From Streptomyces sclerotialus (GTDB lineage: Bacteria; Actinomycetota; Actinomycetes; Streptomycetales; Streptomycetaceae): a DNA stretch of 64,000 nucleotides. Under the pieces are notes generated by a model, which was given only the letters and a program-made list of their open reading frames with translations, was not told the origin of the DNA and ran no database searches. Both the position numbers and the translations under genes were made by a program. Location: assembly GCF_040907265.1 (NCBI RefSeq), contig NZ_JBFOHP010000002.1, positions 6,510,001-6,574,000 of the forward strand, given 5' to 3'. Positions 1-8,403 of the stretch are shown piece by piece. Position 1 is the stretch's first letter. Every line of letters begins with the position of its first letter.

Positions 1-548
1 CGCGCCAGGCCGTCACCTCCGCCGTGACCCACCTCGCGGAGCTGCGGGCCGCCGAGCGCGGCGGCGAGGCGCACGCCGTCCTGTGCGCGGCGGCGCGCCG
101 CCCCGCCGAGGAACTGCCGTACATCGCCGAGGAGCTGGAGCGCAGCGGCCTCGCCGCCGATGTGTCCACGCTGCTGTGGGAGGTGGCCTGTCTGCCGCCG
201 GAGCCGCTGGCCGCCGCGGCCGGGGCGCTGGCCGCCGCGGGCCGCGTCCAGGACTGCGTGAGCCTGCTGCGGCAGGGCGTGGCCCGTCCGGTCGGCGAGG
301 TGGGGGACGCCGCGCTGGCGCTGCGGGCGGCGGGCCGTACGGCCGAGGCGCGGGAGCTGCTGGCCGCGATGGTCCGGGCGCGGACCGCGGCGGAGGCGGC
401 CGGTCTCGCGGGCACCACGGACGCGCCCGAGGTGCTGCTGCCGCTGCTGCTGGAGGCGGCGGATTCGGTCTCCGAGCACCGCCGGCGGGATCTCGTGCAC
501 GCGCTGCGGACGGCCGGGGTGTCCGACCGCCTCATCGGTGTCCGCTGA
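1..548 (+). CDS. C-terminal part of an unrecognised helical-repeat protein (5' end outside window)
   Basis: The reading frame is open from the first bases of the window and ends at a TGA at 546-548. No stop precedes the GTG at 24, so this is most likely the tail of a longer protein rather than a 174-residue one. The visible part is Ala/Leu/Arg/Glu rich. It looks like successive short helices, with recurring patterns of the type 'LAAAGRVQDCVSLLRQ' and 'LRAAGRTAEARELLAAM', which resembles a TPR/PPR-like helical repeat. I see no catalytic motif, signal peptide or membrane segment. No function can be assigned. The next gene begins 176 bp downstream with its own ribosome binding site, so the two are probably not coupled. 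Confidence 0.6.
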   Translation, partial: RQAVTSAVTHLAELRAAERGGEAHAVLCAAARRPAEELPYIAEELERSGLAADVSTLLWEVACLPPEPLAAAAGALAAAGRVQDCVSLLRQGVARPVGEVGDAALALRAAGRTAEARELLAAMVRARTAAEAAGLAGTTDAPEVLLPLLLEAADSVSEHRRRDLVHALRTAGVSDRLIGVR

Positions 549-724
549 CCCGTGCGCACCACGGTGCACGGTCGCTCGTGCACCCGTTCCCGGCGGGCGC
601 GGAATCGGCCGGACGGCGCGGCAGAGATGGTCTTGCCACGGTGCGGAAGGCGGCCTACGGTCACCTCCACACGCGTAGAGCCCGCGCGTACCGGTTGTCT
701 GACGCCCTGACAAAGGAGCAGCTC

Positions 725-1567
725 ATGGCCGATGTTGTACGTGCCGCAATCGTGCAGGCGACCTGGACCGGCGATACCGAATCGATGATCGCCAAACATG
801 AGGAGCACGCCCGCGCCGCGGCCGCACAGGGCGCGAAGGTGATCGGCTTCCAGGAGGTCTTCAACGCCCCGTACTTCTGCCAGGTGCAGGAGCCGGAGCA
901 CTACCGCTGGGCCGAGCCGGTGCCCGACGGTCCGACCGTCCGCCGGATGCAGGAGCTGGCCCGCGAGACCGGCATGGTGATCGTCGTCCCGGTCTTCGAG
1001 GTCGAGCAGTCCGGCTTCTACTACAACACCGCCGCCGTCATCGACGCCGACGGCCACGTCCTCGGTACGTACCGCAAGCACCACATCCCACAGGTCAAGG
1101 GGTTCTGGGAGAAGTACTACTTCAAACCGGGCAACAAGGGCTGGCCGGTGTTCGACACCGCGGTCGGCAAGGTCGGCGTCTACATCTGCTACGACCGGCA
1201 CTTCCCCGAGGGCTGGCGGCAGCTCGGCCTGAACGGCGCGCAGCTGGTCTTCAACCCCTCCGCCACCTCCCGCGGCCTCTCCGCCTACCTCTGGCAGCTG
1301 GAGCAGCCGGCCGCCGCGGTCGCCAACGAGTACTTCGTCGCCGCGATCAACCGTGTCGGTGTCGAGGAGTACGGCGACAACGACTTCTACGGCACCAGCT
1401 ACTTCGTCGACCCGCGCGGGCAGTTCGTCGGCGACGTGGCCAGTGACAGCAAGGAGGAACTGGTCGTCCGCGACCTGGACTTCGGGCTGATCGACGAGGT
1501 CCGGCAGCAGTGGGCGTTCTACCGCGACCGCCGTCCCGACGCCTACGAAGGGCTGGTCCGGCCGTGA
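725..1567 (+). CDS. Nitrilase-superfamily carbon-nitrogen hydrolase (beta-ureidopropionase-like)
   Basis: The protein has 280 residues, a normal size for single-domain carbon-nitrogen hydrolases. It starts at ATG 725, 8 bp after an AAGGAG ribosome binding site. The family triad is visible: Glu in FQEVFNAPYF, Lys in YRKHHIP and the nucleophile Cys155 in YICYDRHFPE. The motifs resemble beta-ureidopropionase and N-carbamoylputrescine amidase, which hydrolyse N-carbamoyl amines to amine, CO2 and ammonia. Its stop codon overlaps the GTG start of a class-III aminotransferase (GTGA), so the two are translationally coupled. Together with the dihydropyrimidinase at 22.65 kb this fits reductive pyrimidine catabolism: N-carbamoyl-beta-alanine would go to beta-alanine, which would then be transaminated. 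The pathway placement is inference. Other carbamoyl or amide substrates are possible. The protein is probably cytoplasmic. Confidence 0.9.
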   Translation: MADVVRAAIVQATWTGDTESMIAKHEEHARAAAAQGAKVIGFQEVFNAPYFCQVQEPEHYRWAEPVPDGPTVRRMQELARETGMVIVVPVFEVEQSGFYYNTAAVIDADGHVLGTYRKHHIPQVKGFWEKYYFKPGNKGWPVFDTAVGKVGVYICYDRHFPEGWRQLGLNGAQLVFNPSATSRGLSAYLWQLEQPAAAVANEYFVAAINRVGVEEYGDNDFYGTSYFVDPRGQFVGDVASDSKEELVVRDLDFGLIDEVRQQWAFYRDRRPDAYEGLVRP

Positions 1568-2883
1568 CCGATCACCTCAACGACGCCGCGAACCTGCACG
1601 CCCGGCACCGCTCCGTCCTCCCCGAGTGGCTGAGCCTGCTCTACGACCGCCCCATCGAGCTGACCCACGGCGAGGGCCGGCACGTCTGGGACTCGGACGG
1701 CAACCGCTACCTCGACTTCTTCGGCGGCATCCTCACCACGATGACCGCACACGCGCTGCCCGAGGTCACCAAGGCCGTCGCCGAGCAGGCCGGCCGCATC
1801 GTCCACACCTCGACCCTCTACCTCTCCCGCCCGATGGTGGAGCTGGCGGAGCGGATCACGGCCCTGTCCGGCATCCCCGACGCGCGGGTCTTCTTCACCA
1901 CGTCCGGTACGGAGGCCAACGACGCGGCGCTGCTGCTGGCGACCGCGTACCGCCGCTCGAACCAGATCCTGGCGATGCGCAACAGCTACCACGGCCGGTC
2001 CTTCTCGGCCGTCGGCATCACCGGCAACCAGAGCTGGTCGCCGACCAGCCTCTCGCCGCTCCAGACGCTGTGGGTGCACGGCGGGGTGCGCAGCCGCGGC
2101 CCGTTCGCGCACCTCAGCGACGCGCAGTACATCGAGGCGTGCGTCGCGGACCTCAAGGACGTGCTCCAGCAGACGGCGGGCGGGGTGGCCGCGCTGATCG
2201 CCGAGCCCGTCCAGGGCGTCGGCGGCTTCACCGCACCGCCCGACGGGCTGTACGCGGCGTTCCGCGAGGTACTGGCCGAGCGCGGCATCCTCTGGATCAG
2301 CGACGAGGTGCAGACCGGCTGGGGCCGTACGGGTGACCACTTCTGGGGCTGGCAGGCGCACGCCGCGAGCGGCCCGCCCGACCTGCTGACCTTCGCCAAG
2401 GGCATCGGCAACGGCATGTCCATCGGCGGCGTGGTGGCCCGCGCCGAGGTGATGAACTGCCTCTCCGCCCACTCCATCTCGACCTTCGGCGGCAGCCCGG
2501 TCACCATGGCGGCGGGCCTGGCCAACCTCACCTACCTCCTCGAGCACGACCTCCAGGGCAACGCCCGGCGCGTCGGGGGCCTGCTCATCGAGCGGCTGCG
2601 GGCGGTGACCGCCGGCCTGGACGTCGTACGCGAGGTACGCGGGCGCGGTCTGATGATCGGCATCGAGCTGGTCGAGCCGGGCACGGACGAGCCGTCACCC
2701 CGGGCCGCCGCGGCCGTCACGGAAGCGGCGCGCGAACGCGGACTGCTCATCGGCAAGGGCGGCCTGAACGGCGCCGCCCTGCGCATCGCGCCCCCGCTGT
2801 CGCTGACCGTCGCGGAGGCGGAGGAGGGCGCGGGGCTCCTCGCGGAAGCGCTCCAGGAGGCACGTAAACAGCTCACCGGCTGA
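1564..2883 (+). CDS. Class-III PLP aminotransferase (beta-alanine/omega-amino acid type)
   Basis: The protein has 439 residues. The GTG start at 1564 overlaps the stop of the preceding hydrolase. It has the full fold-type I class-III signature: a GTEANDAALLLA phosphate-binding segment, ISDEVQTGWGRTG with the PLP-interacting Asp, and TFAKGIGNG with the Schiff-base Lys. The family moves the amino group of omega-amino acids such as beta-alanine, GABA or 3-aminoisobutyrate to pyruvate or 2-oxoglutarate. Coupling to a beta-ureidopropionase-like gene suggests beta-alanine or 3-aminoisobutyrate as donor. A strong hairpin at 2897-2941 follows, so this two-gene operon ends here. In many streptomycetes (from memory) a dihydropyrimidinase gene lies close by. 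Here that gene is about 20 kb away. Confidence 0.9.
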   Translation: MTDHLNDAANLHARHRSVLPEWLSLLYDRPIELTHGEGRHVWDSDGNRYLDFFGGILTTMTAHALPEVTKAVAEQAGRIVHTSTLYLSRPMVELAERITALSGIPDARVFFTTSGTEANDAALLLATAYRRSNQILAMRNSYHGRSFSAVGITGNQSWSPTSLSPLQTLWVHGGVRSRGPFAHLSDAQYIEACVADLKDVLQQTAGGVAALIAEPVQGVGGFTAPPDGLYAAFREVLAERGILWISDEVQTGWGRTGDHFWGWQAHAASGPPDLLTFAKGIGNGMSIGGVVARAEVMNCLSAHSISTFGGSPVTMAAGLANLTYLLEHDLQGNARRVGGLLIERLRAVTAGLDVVREVRGRGLMIGIELVEPGTDEPSPRAAAAVTEAARERGLLIGKGGLNGAALRIAPPLSLTVAEAEEGAGLLAEALQEARKQLTG

Positions 2884-2896
2884 CCGCCGCAGGGGT

Positions 2897-2941
2897 TCGC
2901 GCAGTTCCCCGCGCCCCCCAGGGGCGCGGGGAACTGCGCGA
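2897..2941 (+). terminator. Perfect 21-bp-stem hairpin after the aminotransferase
   Basis: The arms at 2897-2917 and 2921-2941 pair along 21 bp without mismatch, around a 3-nt CCA loop. There is no U tract, which is usual for Streptomyces terminators. The arm containing GTTCCCCGCGCCCC is of a type that recurs many times between genes in Streptomyces genomes, so it may also be counted as a dispersed palindromic repeat. It lies 14 bp after the aminotransferase stop and about 110 bp before the ligase start. Confidence 0.85.
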
Positions 2942-3045
2942 GCGGCCCACGCGGTGGGACAGTCGGGGACCGGCGCGAACCCTACGGCGGGGACCCGCCG
3001 ACGACGTCGGCCGAAGTCGCGAGGGTCGGCCCGACCGCTGATCAT

Positions 3046-3067
3046 CGGAGGTATGGCCATACCTCCG
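3046..3067. promoter_or_regulatory. Perfect 22-bp palindrome spanning the ligase ribosome binding site and start codon
   Basis: The two 11-bp half sites are CGGAGGTATGG and its exact reverse complement, with no spacer. The left half contains the GGAGG ribosome binding site, and the ATG at 3053-3055 lies inside it. The right half encodes the first codons. In RNA the arms could fold back and hide the initiation site. In DNA the symmetry would suit a dimeric repressor. Either reading is inference. Confidence 0.6.
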
Positions 3068-4006
3068 CCCGGGCTGCGGCCCATGCTCGCCACGCCAGGG
3101 CCGCTGCCCGCCGACGGCGCCGACCCGGCCTGGGCGTACGAGGTGAAGTGGGACGGCGTGCGCTGCCTCGCGGAGGCACCGGGCGACGGGTCCCTGCGGC
3201 TCGTCACCCGCGCGGGCAACGACGCCACCCGGACCTACCCCGAGCTGACCGCCCTCGGCGACGCGCTGCGCGGCAGGCCCGCCGTCCTGGACGGCGAGGT
3301 CGTCGTGCTCGACGAGGAGGGGCGGCCGGACTTCGGGCGGCTCCAGCGCCGTATGAACGTCTCGGACGCGCGCCGCGCCGGCCGGCTGCTGACCGGCCAC
3401 CCCGTCCACCTCGTCCTCTTCGACCTGCTGTACCTGGACGGACGGCCGCTGCTGGACGCCCCGTACGAGGAGCGCAGGGAGCTGCTGTCCGGCTTGGAAC
3501 TGGCGGCCCCGGCGTGGTCCACCCCCGGCCATGTCGTGGGTCAGGGCTCCGAGGTGTGGGAGACGACGCTGCGCAACGGCCTGGAGGGGGTGGTCGCCAA
3601 GCGGCTCGGCTCCCCCTACACCCCCGGCCTGCGGTCCGCCGACTGGCGCAAGACCAAGCACGTCCACACCCTCGACGTGGTGATCGGCGGCTGGTGGGAG
3701 GGGCGCGGCGGGATCACCGGGCTGCCCGGCTCCGTGCTGGCGGGGATCGAGGAGGCGGACGGGCTGCGGTACGCGGGCTCGGTCGGCTCCGGGCTCTCCG
3801 GCCACGAACGGCGCGAGCTGGCCCGGTACTTCGAGGTCCTCGCGCGCGGTACGTCCCCGTTCACCGGCCCCGTGGAGGTGCCGGGCGCGCACTGGGTGGA
3901 GCCACGGCTGGTCGCCGAGGTCGGCCACTCCGGCTGGACGTCGCAGGGCCGCCTCCGCCACCCCACCTGGCACCGCCTCCGCCCCGACCTCACGCGGCTG
4001 GACTGA
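3053..4006 (+). CDS. ATP-dependent DNA ligase (LigC/LigD-ligase-domain type)
   Basis: The protein has 317 residues from ATG 3053, 2 bp after GGAGG. The adenylation motif KWDG (motif I, 'EVKWDGVRC') lies near residue 30. Later ligase motifs follow in order: LDGEVVVLD, FDLLYLDG, LEGVVAKRLGSPY and WRKTKHVHTLDVVIGG (motif V region), then an OB-fold C-terminal part ending in the 'GHSGWTSQGRLRHPTW' segment typical of bacterial NHEJ ligases. The protein joins DNA ends in non-homologous end joining or single-strand repair. It has no polymerase or phosphoesterase domain. The polymerase domain is a separate gene next door on the opposite strand, and Ku follows it. An upstream in-frame start at 2954 is less likely because it lacks both the ribosome binding site and family similarity. 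The start is embedded in a perfect palindrome. Confidence 0.92.
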   Translation: MAIPPPGLRPMLATPGPLPADGADPAWAYEVKWDGVRCLAEAPGDGSLRLVTRAGNDATRTYPELTALGDALRGRPAVLDGEVVVLDEEGRPDFGRLQRRMNVSDARRAGRLLTGHPVHLVLFDLLYLDGRPLLDAPYEERRELLSGLELAAPAWSTPGHVVGQGSEVWETTLRNGLEGVVAKRLGSPYTPGLRSADWRKTKHVHTLDVVIGGWWEGRGGITGLPGSVLAGIEEADGLRYAGSVGSGLSGHERRELARYFEVLARGTSPFTGPVEVPGAHWVEPRLVAEVGHSGWTSQGRLRHPTWHRLRPDLTRLD

Positions 4007-4014
4007 CCGCCCCC

Positions 4015-4914
4015 TCACCGCCGCCGCTTCGTATGCGGCAGCGGCTTCGCGCGGTTGAGGTTGATCAGCGGGCCGAGCAGGTCGCCGTACCGCTCCCGGC
4101 GCTCCGCGATGTCGCCGATGAGGAAGTGCAGGTCGGCGGGGTCCGTACAGCCGTCGATCTCGTCCCAGGTCACCGGCGTGGAGACGGTCGGCTCGGCGCG
4201 GGCGCGCACCGTGTACGGCGTGGCCGTGGTCTTCGCCGCGCTGTTCTGGCTGAAGTCGATGAAGACCTTGCCCGGCCGCAGCGCCTTGGTCATCCGGTGC
4301 ACCACCCGCTCGGGCAGTGCGTGCTCGGCCTCCACCGCGATGCCCTTGGCGTACGCGGTGACGTCGTCCGACGGGGTGGGCTCGATGGGCACGAGCAGGT
4401 GCAGCCCCTTGGACCCGGAGGTCTTGGCGTACACGTTCAGGCCGTCGGCCGACAGCCGCTCGCGCAGCCATCCGGCGACCGCGCAGCAGTCGACGACCGT
4501 GGCCGGCGCGCCGGGGTCCAGGTCCAGCACCAGCCGGTCGGCCACCCCGGGGTCGTCCGTGCGCCACTGCGGGGTGTGCAGCTCGACGACCAGGTTCGCC
4601 GCCCACATCAGGGACGCGGTGTCCTGGAGCACCACCTGGCGGCCGGTCTTGCCGCTCCGGCGGGTCAGATCGACGGTCTTCACCCAGGCGGGCGTACCGG
4701 GCGGGACGTTCTTGGTGAAGAACGTCTCGCCGTCCGGGCCGTCGGGGTAGCGCAGGAAGGAGACCGGGCGGTCGTGGAGGTGGGCGAGCATCGCGCCCGC
4801 GGTCAGCGCGTAGTAGTGCAGCACCTCGCCCTTGGTCGTCCCGGTGGCCGGGTAGAGCACCTTGTCCAGACGGGTGACCGTCAGCCGGCGTCCCTCGATC
4901 TCGGTGATCGGCAT
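4015..4914 (-). CDS. ligD: LigD-type primase-polymerase domain protein (NHEJ)
   Basis: The protein has 299 residues and starts at the ATG at 4914, giving the family-typical N-terminus MPITEIEGRRLTVT. Longer versions would run into the Ku gene. Primase-polymerase motifs of the LigD PolDom family are present: a DLDPG metal-binding acidic pair, SGSKGLHLLVPI (nucleotide-binding Ser/His region) and VFIDFSQNSAAKTT. The family fills in and extends DNA ends with ribo- or deoxynucleotides during end joining and works with Ku. The gene is convergent with the ligase (8 bp between stops) and divergent from ku (55 bp between starts), so the last two probably share a bidirectional promoter. The streptomycete arrangement of separate polymerase and ligase genes, rather than one fused mycobacterial LigD, is seen here. 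The symbol refers to the domain family. Confidence 0.9.
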   Translation of the reverse strand: MPITEIEGRRLTVTRLDKVLYPATGTTKGEVLHYYALTAGAMLAHLHDRPVSFLRYPDGPDGETFFTKNVPPGTPAWVKTVDLTRRSGKTGRQVVLQDTASLMWAANLVVELHTPQWRTDDPGVADRLVLDLDPGAPATVVDCCAVAGWLRERLSADGLNVYAKTSGSKGLHLLVPIEPTPSDDVTAYAKGIAVEAEHALPERVVHRMTKALRPGKVFIDFSQNSAAKTTATPYTVRARAEPTVSTPVTWDEIDGCTDPADLHFLIGDIAERRERYGDLLGPLINLNRAKPLPHTKRRR

Positions 4915-4969
4915 ACCCTGAGAGTCCCACGAATCATGACATAAAGGACGAACGTCAAGGGGTGCGCGC

Positions 4970-6064
4970 ATGAGATCCATCTGGAACGGGTCGATCTCCT
5001 TCGGCCTGGTCAGCATCCCGGTGAAGATGTACAGCGCGACGGACAGCGCCTCGGCGGTCTCCTTCGTCCAGATCCACGAGAAGGACGGCGGCCGCATCCG
5101 CTACCGCAAGGTGTGCGAGCTGGACGGCGAGGAGGTGTCCCAGGACGAGATCGGCAAGGGGTACCAGGCCGCCTCCGACATGATCGTCCCGCTCACCGAC
5201 GCCGACCTCGCCCAGCTGCCGCTGCCCACCGCCAAGACGCTGACCATCCTGGCGTTCGTCGACGCCGCCGACATCGACCCGCTCCAGATGGACAAGGCGT
5301 ACTACCTCGGCGCCAACGGCCCGTCCGCCGCCAAGCCGTACGTCCTGCTGCGCGACGCGCTGGTGCATCACCAGAAGGTCGCCATCGGCAAGGTGGCGCT
5401 GCGCAACCGCGAGACGCTGGCCATGCTGCGGGTGCACGACGACGCGATCGTCATGCACGCGCTGCTGTGGCCGGACCAGATCCGCTCCCCGCAGGGGCTG
5501 GCCCCCAAGGAGAACGTCCAGATCCGGGAGAACGAGCTGACCCTCGCCGAGACCCTGATGGACTCGCTCGGCGAGCTGGACCCGGCCGAGCTGCACGACG
5601 ACTACCGGGACGCGGTCGAGGAGCTGGTCTCCGCGAAGCTGGAGGGCGGCGAGCCGGCCGTGCCCTCGGAAGGCCCCCGGCGCGGCGGCAAGGTCATCGA
5701 CCTGATGGCGGCACTGGAGGACAGCGTGCGGGCCGCTCAGCAGGAGCGCGGCACGGACGAGGAGGAGGGCTCCGGCGGGTCCGTCACCCGGCTGCGCCGG
5801 AAGTCCGGCGAGGACGGGGAGGACGGCAAGGCGGCGGAGGGCGGTACGGAGCGGCCGGCCCGTAAGGCCGCCGCGCGGTCCGCCACGAAGCCGGCCGGGA
5901 AGAAGGCCGCGGCCAAGAAGCCGGCTGCCGCGAAGCCGGACACCTCGAAGACCTCGAAGACCTCGAAGAAGAGTGCGGCCGCCGGACAGGGCGGCTCGGC
6001 GAAGAAGACGGCGGCGAAGAAGACCCCGGCGAAACGGACCGCGTCACGCCGCAAGGCCGGCTGA
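4970..6064 (+). CDS. ku: Ku DNA end-binding protein with long lysine-rich tail
   Basis: The protein has 364 residues from ATG 4970, with AAGGGG upstream. The Ku core occupies about residues 1-250: MRSIWNGSISFGLVSIPVK at the start, YYLGANG and VALRNRETLAMLR in the beta-barrel, then IRENELTLAETLM. It forms a homodimeric ring that loads on double-strand breaks and recruits LigD-type polymerase and ligase, both encoded next door. From about residue 275 the chain becomes acidic and then an Ala/Lys/Pro-rich tail with KKAAAKKPAAAKP-like repeats, similar to histone H1 or Lsr2-type DNA-binding tails. Such tails are known in some actinobacterial Ku proteins and are thought to aid DNA binding. The tail could also be prone to repeat-length change. 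Confidence 0.95.
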   Translation: MRSIWNGSISFGLVSIPVKMYSATDSASAVSFVQIHEKDGGRIRYRKVCELDGEEVSQDEIGKGYQAASDMIVPLTDADLAQLPLPTAKTLTILAFVDAADIDPLQMDKAYYLGANGPSAAKPYVLLRDALVHHQKVAIGKVALRNRETLAMLRVHDDAIVMHALLWPDQIRSPQGLAPKENVQIRENELTLAETLMDSLGELDPAELHDDYRDAVEELVSAKLEGGEPAVPSEGPRRGGKVIDLMAALEDSVRAAQQERGTDEEEGSGGSVTRLRRKSGEDGEDGKAAEGGTERPARKAAARSATKPAGKKAAAKKPAAAKPDTSKTSKTSKKSAAAGQGGSAKKTAAKKTPAKRTASRRKAG

Positions 6065-6186
6065 GCGGCAGGGCCGGGCGGCGGCTCGCGCGGTCGTCGT
6101 CGCGGATGTCGTCGCGGATGTCGGGGCGGGGTCCCGGCCCCGGTGGTGCCTGCGCGGCACGGCGACGGCGCACTGCCCGCGGCCCT

Positions 6187-6594
6187 TCACGTGCCCGCGA
6201 GGACCGCCCGTACGGTCTTGCCGCCACCGCGGTCCGCGGTGATGTCGAACTGCCGGGCCAGCAGCTCCACGATGGCCATGCCCCGGCCGCCGACCGCCTC
6301 TTCGGTGAGCGGCTTGACGGTGGGGGTGCGCGGGTCGTCGTCGTGCACCTCGATGGTGACGCCGCTCGACGCGGCGCTGAGCCGCAGCCGGCAGCGGCTG
6401 TTGCCGTGCCGTACCGCGTTGGTGACCAGCTCGGACACGATCAGTACCGCTTCGTCCACCCGGCCCGACACCCCGGCGGGCATCGCCGGATGGCCGAGGA
6501 AACCACTGGTCAGCCTCCTGGCCCAGCGGGCCGACGCGACCTCCCGCGGCAGCGCGTACTCGACGCGCGTGGCGCGGTTCCTGCTCGCGTGCAT
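6187..6594 (-). CDS. RsbW/SpoIIAB-like ATP-binding protein (HATPase_c_2)
   Basis: The protein has 135 residues. The ATG at 6594 is preceded on the minus strand by GGAGGGAG, and upstream starts would only add low-complexity sequence. A GHKL ATPase fold is indicated by the N-box 'LIVSELVTNAVRHG' and the G1 box 'GGRGMAIVELLA', with 'GKTVRAVLAG' at the end. Such single-domain proteins are abundant in Streptomyces. They act as anti-sigma factors or serine kinases towards anti-anti-sigma factors. No sigma factor or antagonist is adjacent, so the partner is unknown. The gene is convergent with ku, with about 120 bp between the stops. Confidence 0.85.
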   Translation of the reverse strand: MHASRNRATRVEYALPREVASARWARRLTSGFLGHPAMPAGVSGRVDEAVLIVSELVTNAVRHGNSRCRLRLSAASSGVTIEVHDDDPRTPTVKPLTEEAVGGRGMAIVELLARQFDITADRGGGKTVRAVLAGT

Positions 6595-7190
6595 GGCTCC
6601 CACTCCCTCCCTTGACGGTGGCGGAGGGACTCCGGTCACTGCGTCGCCCCCTCCACCCGTGGCCGGTGCGATCACGCACGGCCTGCCGACGGGAGCGGTC
6701 ATTCCCGCTCGCCGCCGCGCCAACCATCGGCAACCCGTTTGCCGACCCGCTGTGACGGAGTGAACACGCACACCTCAGGGGGCGACCGGCGCTGTCGGGC
6801 GTACATGCGCCCGGACCGGGCACACGCCACCTCACCGGCGTACGCCCACGGCGGACCGGATCAAGCCGATCACGACGGCCACGCGGCGCCGTCGCGAGGT
6901 GCCGTACGGCCCGATACGGCCCGCGGCCCGTCCCCCCGTGCCACCCGGCGGCCCCCGATTCGCCCCGGCCGCTAACGATGGTTTACTATTCAAGGGAAGT
7001 GAGGGACGGACACGGCACCGCCGACGGCCTCGCTCTCCGGCGCACCCGCGGCAACCGCGGCCGCGCCCCCCACACCAGCCCCGGCCGGCTTCCCCCGTCT
7101 GGCCGGGGCTTCCCCCTTTCCGGACGCGGTGCGCCGAGCGGCCTACGCCGTGTCCCGCCGTACGGCGCAGGTCCCGTCTGGCCGGACGGC
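6595..7190. other. Gene-free stretch between two minus-strand genes
   Basis: I see no convincing coding sequence. The open frames here lack family features and read like the complement of GC-rich spacer. The right side, near the ATPase start, must hold its promoter. An A/T-richer patch with GTTTACTATTCAAGGG near 6980 is a candidate promoter element but I cannot define boxes. The 12-mer CGGCCTACGCCG occurs twice, near 7138 and 7187, the second time over the stop of the nitroreductase gene. Confidence 0.4.
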
Positions 7191-8273
7191 CTACGCCGGG
7201 TCGAACTCCAGGACTTCCTCCACCGGACGCCGGGGCGTCGCCGTACCCCGCGGCCCGTACCCGAAGCGCAGGACCATCTGGACCAGGCCGTGCCCGGAGA
7301 CCGGCTCCCGCAGCGGCCAGCGCAGCTCCGGCCACTCCAGGGACTGCGTGACGAACGAACTGGAGAGCCCGTCCAGGGTGGCCGCGAGGAGGGTGCGCTG
7401 CATCGCCTGGCCCGCGCGCAGCCAGTCCTCGGGGCGGTCCCGCTCGGTGCTGAGCAGCGCGAGGTGCGGATGGCTCTCGAAGGCGGCGGTCTCCCGTCCC
7501 GGCACCTCCGTACCGGCCGCGAAGTCCCGCACCGGGGCCCGCCCGCCGCGCCGCCGCGGCCCGAAGGCGTACGCGGGCACCCCGTCGTCCGCCGTCTCCG
7601 CCGCCGCGCCGATCCGGGTCCACTGCGCGAGGTCCGGGCGGGCCGGTGCCGGTTCCCGGTCGTCGCCCGCGCCGCCGGCCGGCGGGTCCGTACCGGCGCC
7701 CGCGCCGCCCCCGGCCGCGTCGTCCCGCACCGCCGTACGGTCCCGCAGCTCGCCCTCGTCGGCCAGCTCCAGCACCAGCTGCAGGTGCCAGCCGACCGGG
7801 AAGGAGAGCGTCGCGCCCTCCTGCTCGGCGGCGTGCCGCAACGCGGTGAGCTGGGCGGCGCTCAGGCCGGTCTCCTCGAAGGGGTACCGGCTGGTGTGCC
7901 GCTCGTGGACCGCCGGGTGCAGCCGGCGCAGCCGCTCCGTACCCCCGTCCGCCTCCCCTTCGGCCGCCAGCTCCACGGCGGCCAGCAGCGCGGGCCGCTC
8001 GGGGTCGGGCAGCAGCGTCGTACGGACGGGCAGGCCGGCGTGGGCGGCCGACACCCGCAGGTTGAACAGGGCGGCCCCGCAGCCGATGTGCAGCGCGCGG
8101 TCGTCGGGGTCCGCCTGCGGCAGCGCGCGCTCCGGGTCCGCCCACAGCCGCAGCGTGCGGCAGCCGGGTGAGCAGCTGAACCGCCAGGGCTGGGCGTTGT
8201 GCATCGACGGTGCGGCGATCGCGTCGGTCACCAGCGCCGTCACGGTCAGGTCGTCGGCTGCCTGCATGTCCAC
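7191..8273 (-). CDS. Acg-family FMN-binding nitroreductase-like protein
   Basis: The protein has about 360 residues. I take the GTG at 8273 as start because GGAGG lies 5 bp before it. An ATG two codons later (8267) is possible, and an ATG at 8372 is less likely. Motifs match the Acg (Rv2032-like) branch of the nitroreductase superfamily: '[15 protein letters not shown]' at the N-terminus (flavin phosphate contact), '[15 protein letters not shown]', 'RHTSRYPFE' and, near the end, '[15 protein letters not shown]'. In mycobacteria Acg proteins belong to the dormancy regulon and may sequester FMN rather than reduce substrates. That role is not proven here. An Ala/Gly/Pro-rich linker about residues 205-245 is probably flexible. 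The gene is divergent from the dihydrolipoamide dehydrogenase gene. Confidence 0.85.
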   Translation of the reverse strand: MDMQAADDLTVTALVTDAIAAPSMHNAQPWRFSCSPGCRTLRLWADPERALPQADPDDRALHIGCGAALFNLRVSAAHAGLPVRTTLLPDPERPALLAAVELAAEGEADGGTERLRRLHPAVHERHTSRYPFEETGLSAAQLTALRHAAEQEGATLSFPVGWHLQLVLELADEGELRDRTAVRDDAAGGGAGAGTDPPAGGAGDDREPAPARPDLAQWTRIGAAAETADDGVPAYAFGPRRRGGRAPVRDFAAGTEVPGRETAAFESHPHLALLSTERDRPEDWLRAGQAMQRTLLAATLDGLSSSFVTQSLEWPELRWPLREPVSGHGLVQMVLRFGYGPRGTATPRRPVEEVLEFDPA

Positions 8274-8388
8274 CGGGGCCTCCAGGAGGGTGGGCGGCCG
8301 GGCGTCGGGGCCTCCTCCAGGGTGGCCCGGTCCGGCGCCGGGCGCATCGTGGATCTTCAATGCCCTGCGCACGCCGCAGGAGCCGACC

Positions 8389-8403
8389 TACGCTGCCCGT
8401 ATG
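8389..8403 (+). promoter_or_regulatory. Probable -10 element giving a leaderless lpd transcript
   Basis: TACGCT at 8389-8394 ends 6 bp before the ATG at 8401. Such a spacing places the transcription start at or next to the A of the ATG. No ribosome binding site precedes the ATG at normal distance; the only purine run (GCAGGAG) would lie upstream of the -10 box. Leaderless mRNAs are common in Streptomyces. I could not define a -35 box. Confidence 0.5.

Noticed and set aside
5936-5975. CRISPR or tandem-repeat element in ku
   Set aside because: The short ACCTCGAAG-like repeats encode the Ser/Lys/Thr tail of Ku. They are in-frame protein repeats, without spacers of constant length.
6091-6122. 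Regulatory direct repeat GTCGTCGCGGATGTC between ku and the ATPase gene
   Set aside because: It is a short two-copy GC-rich repeat between two convergent stop codons. It has no promoter context, so I gave it no function.
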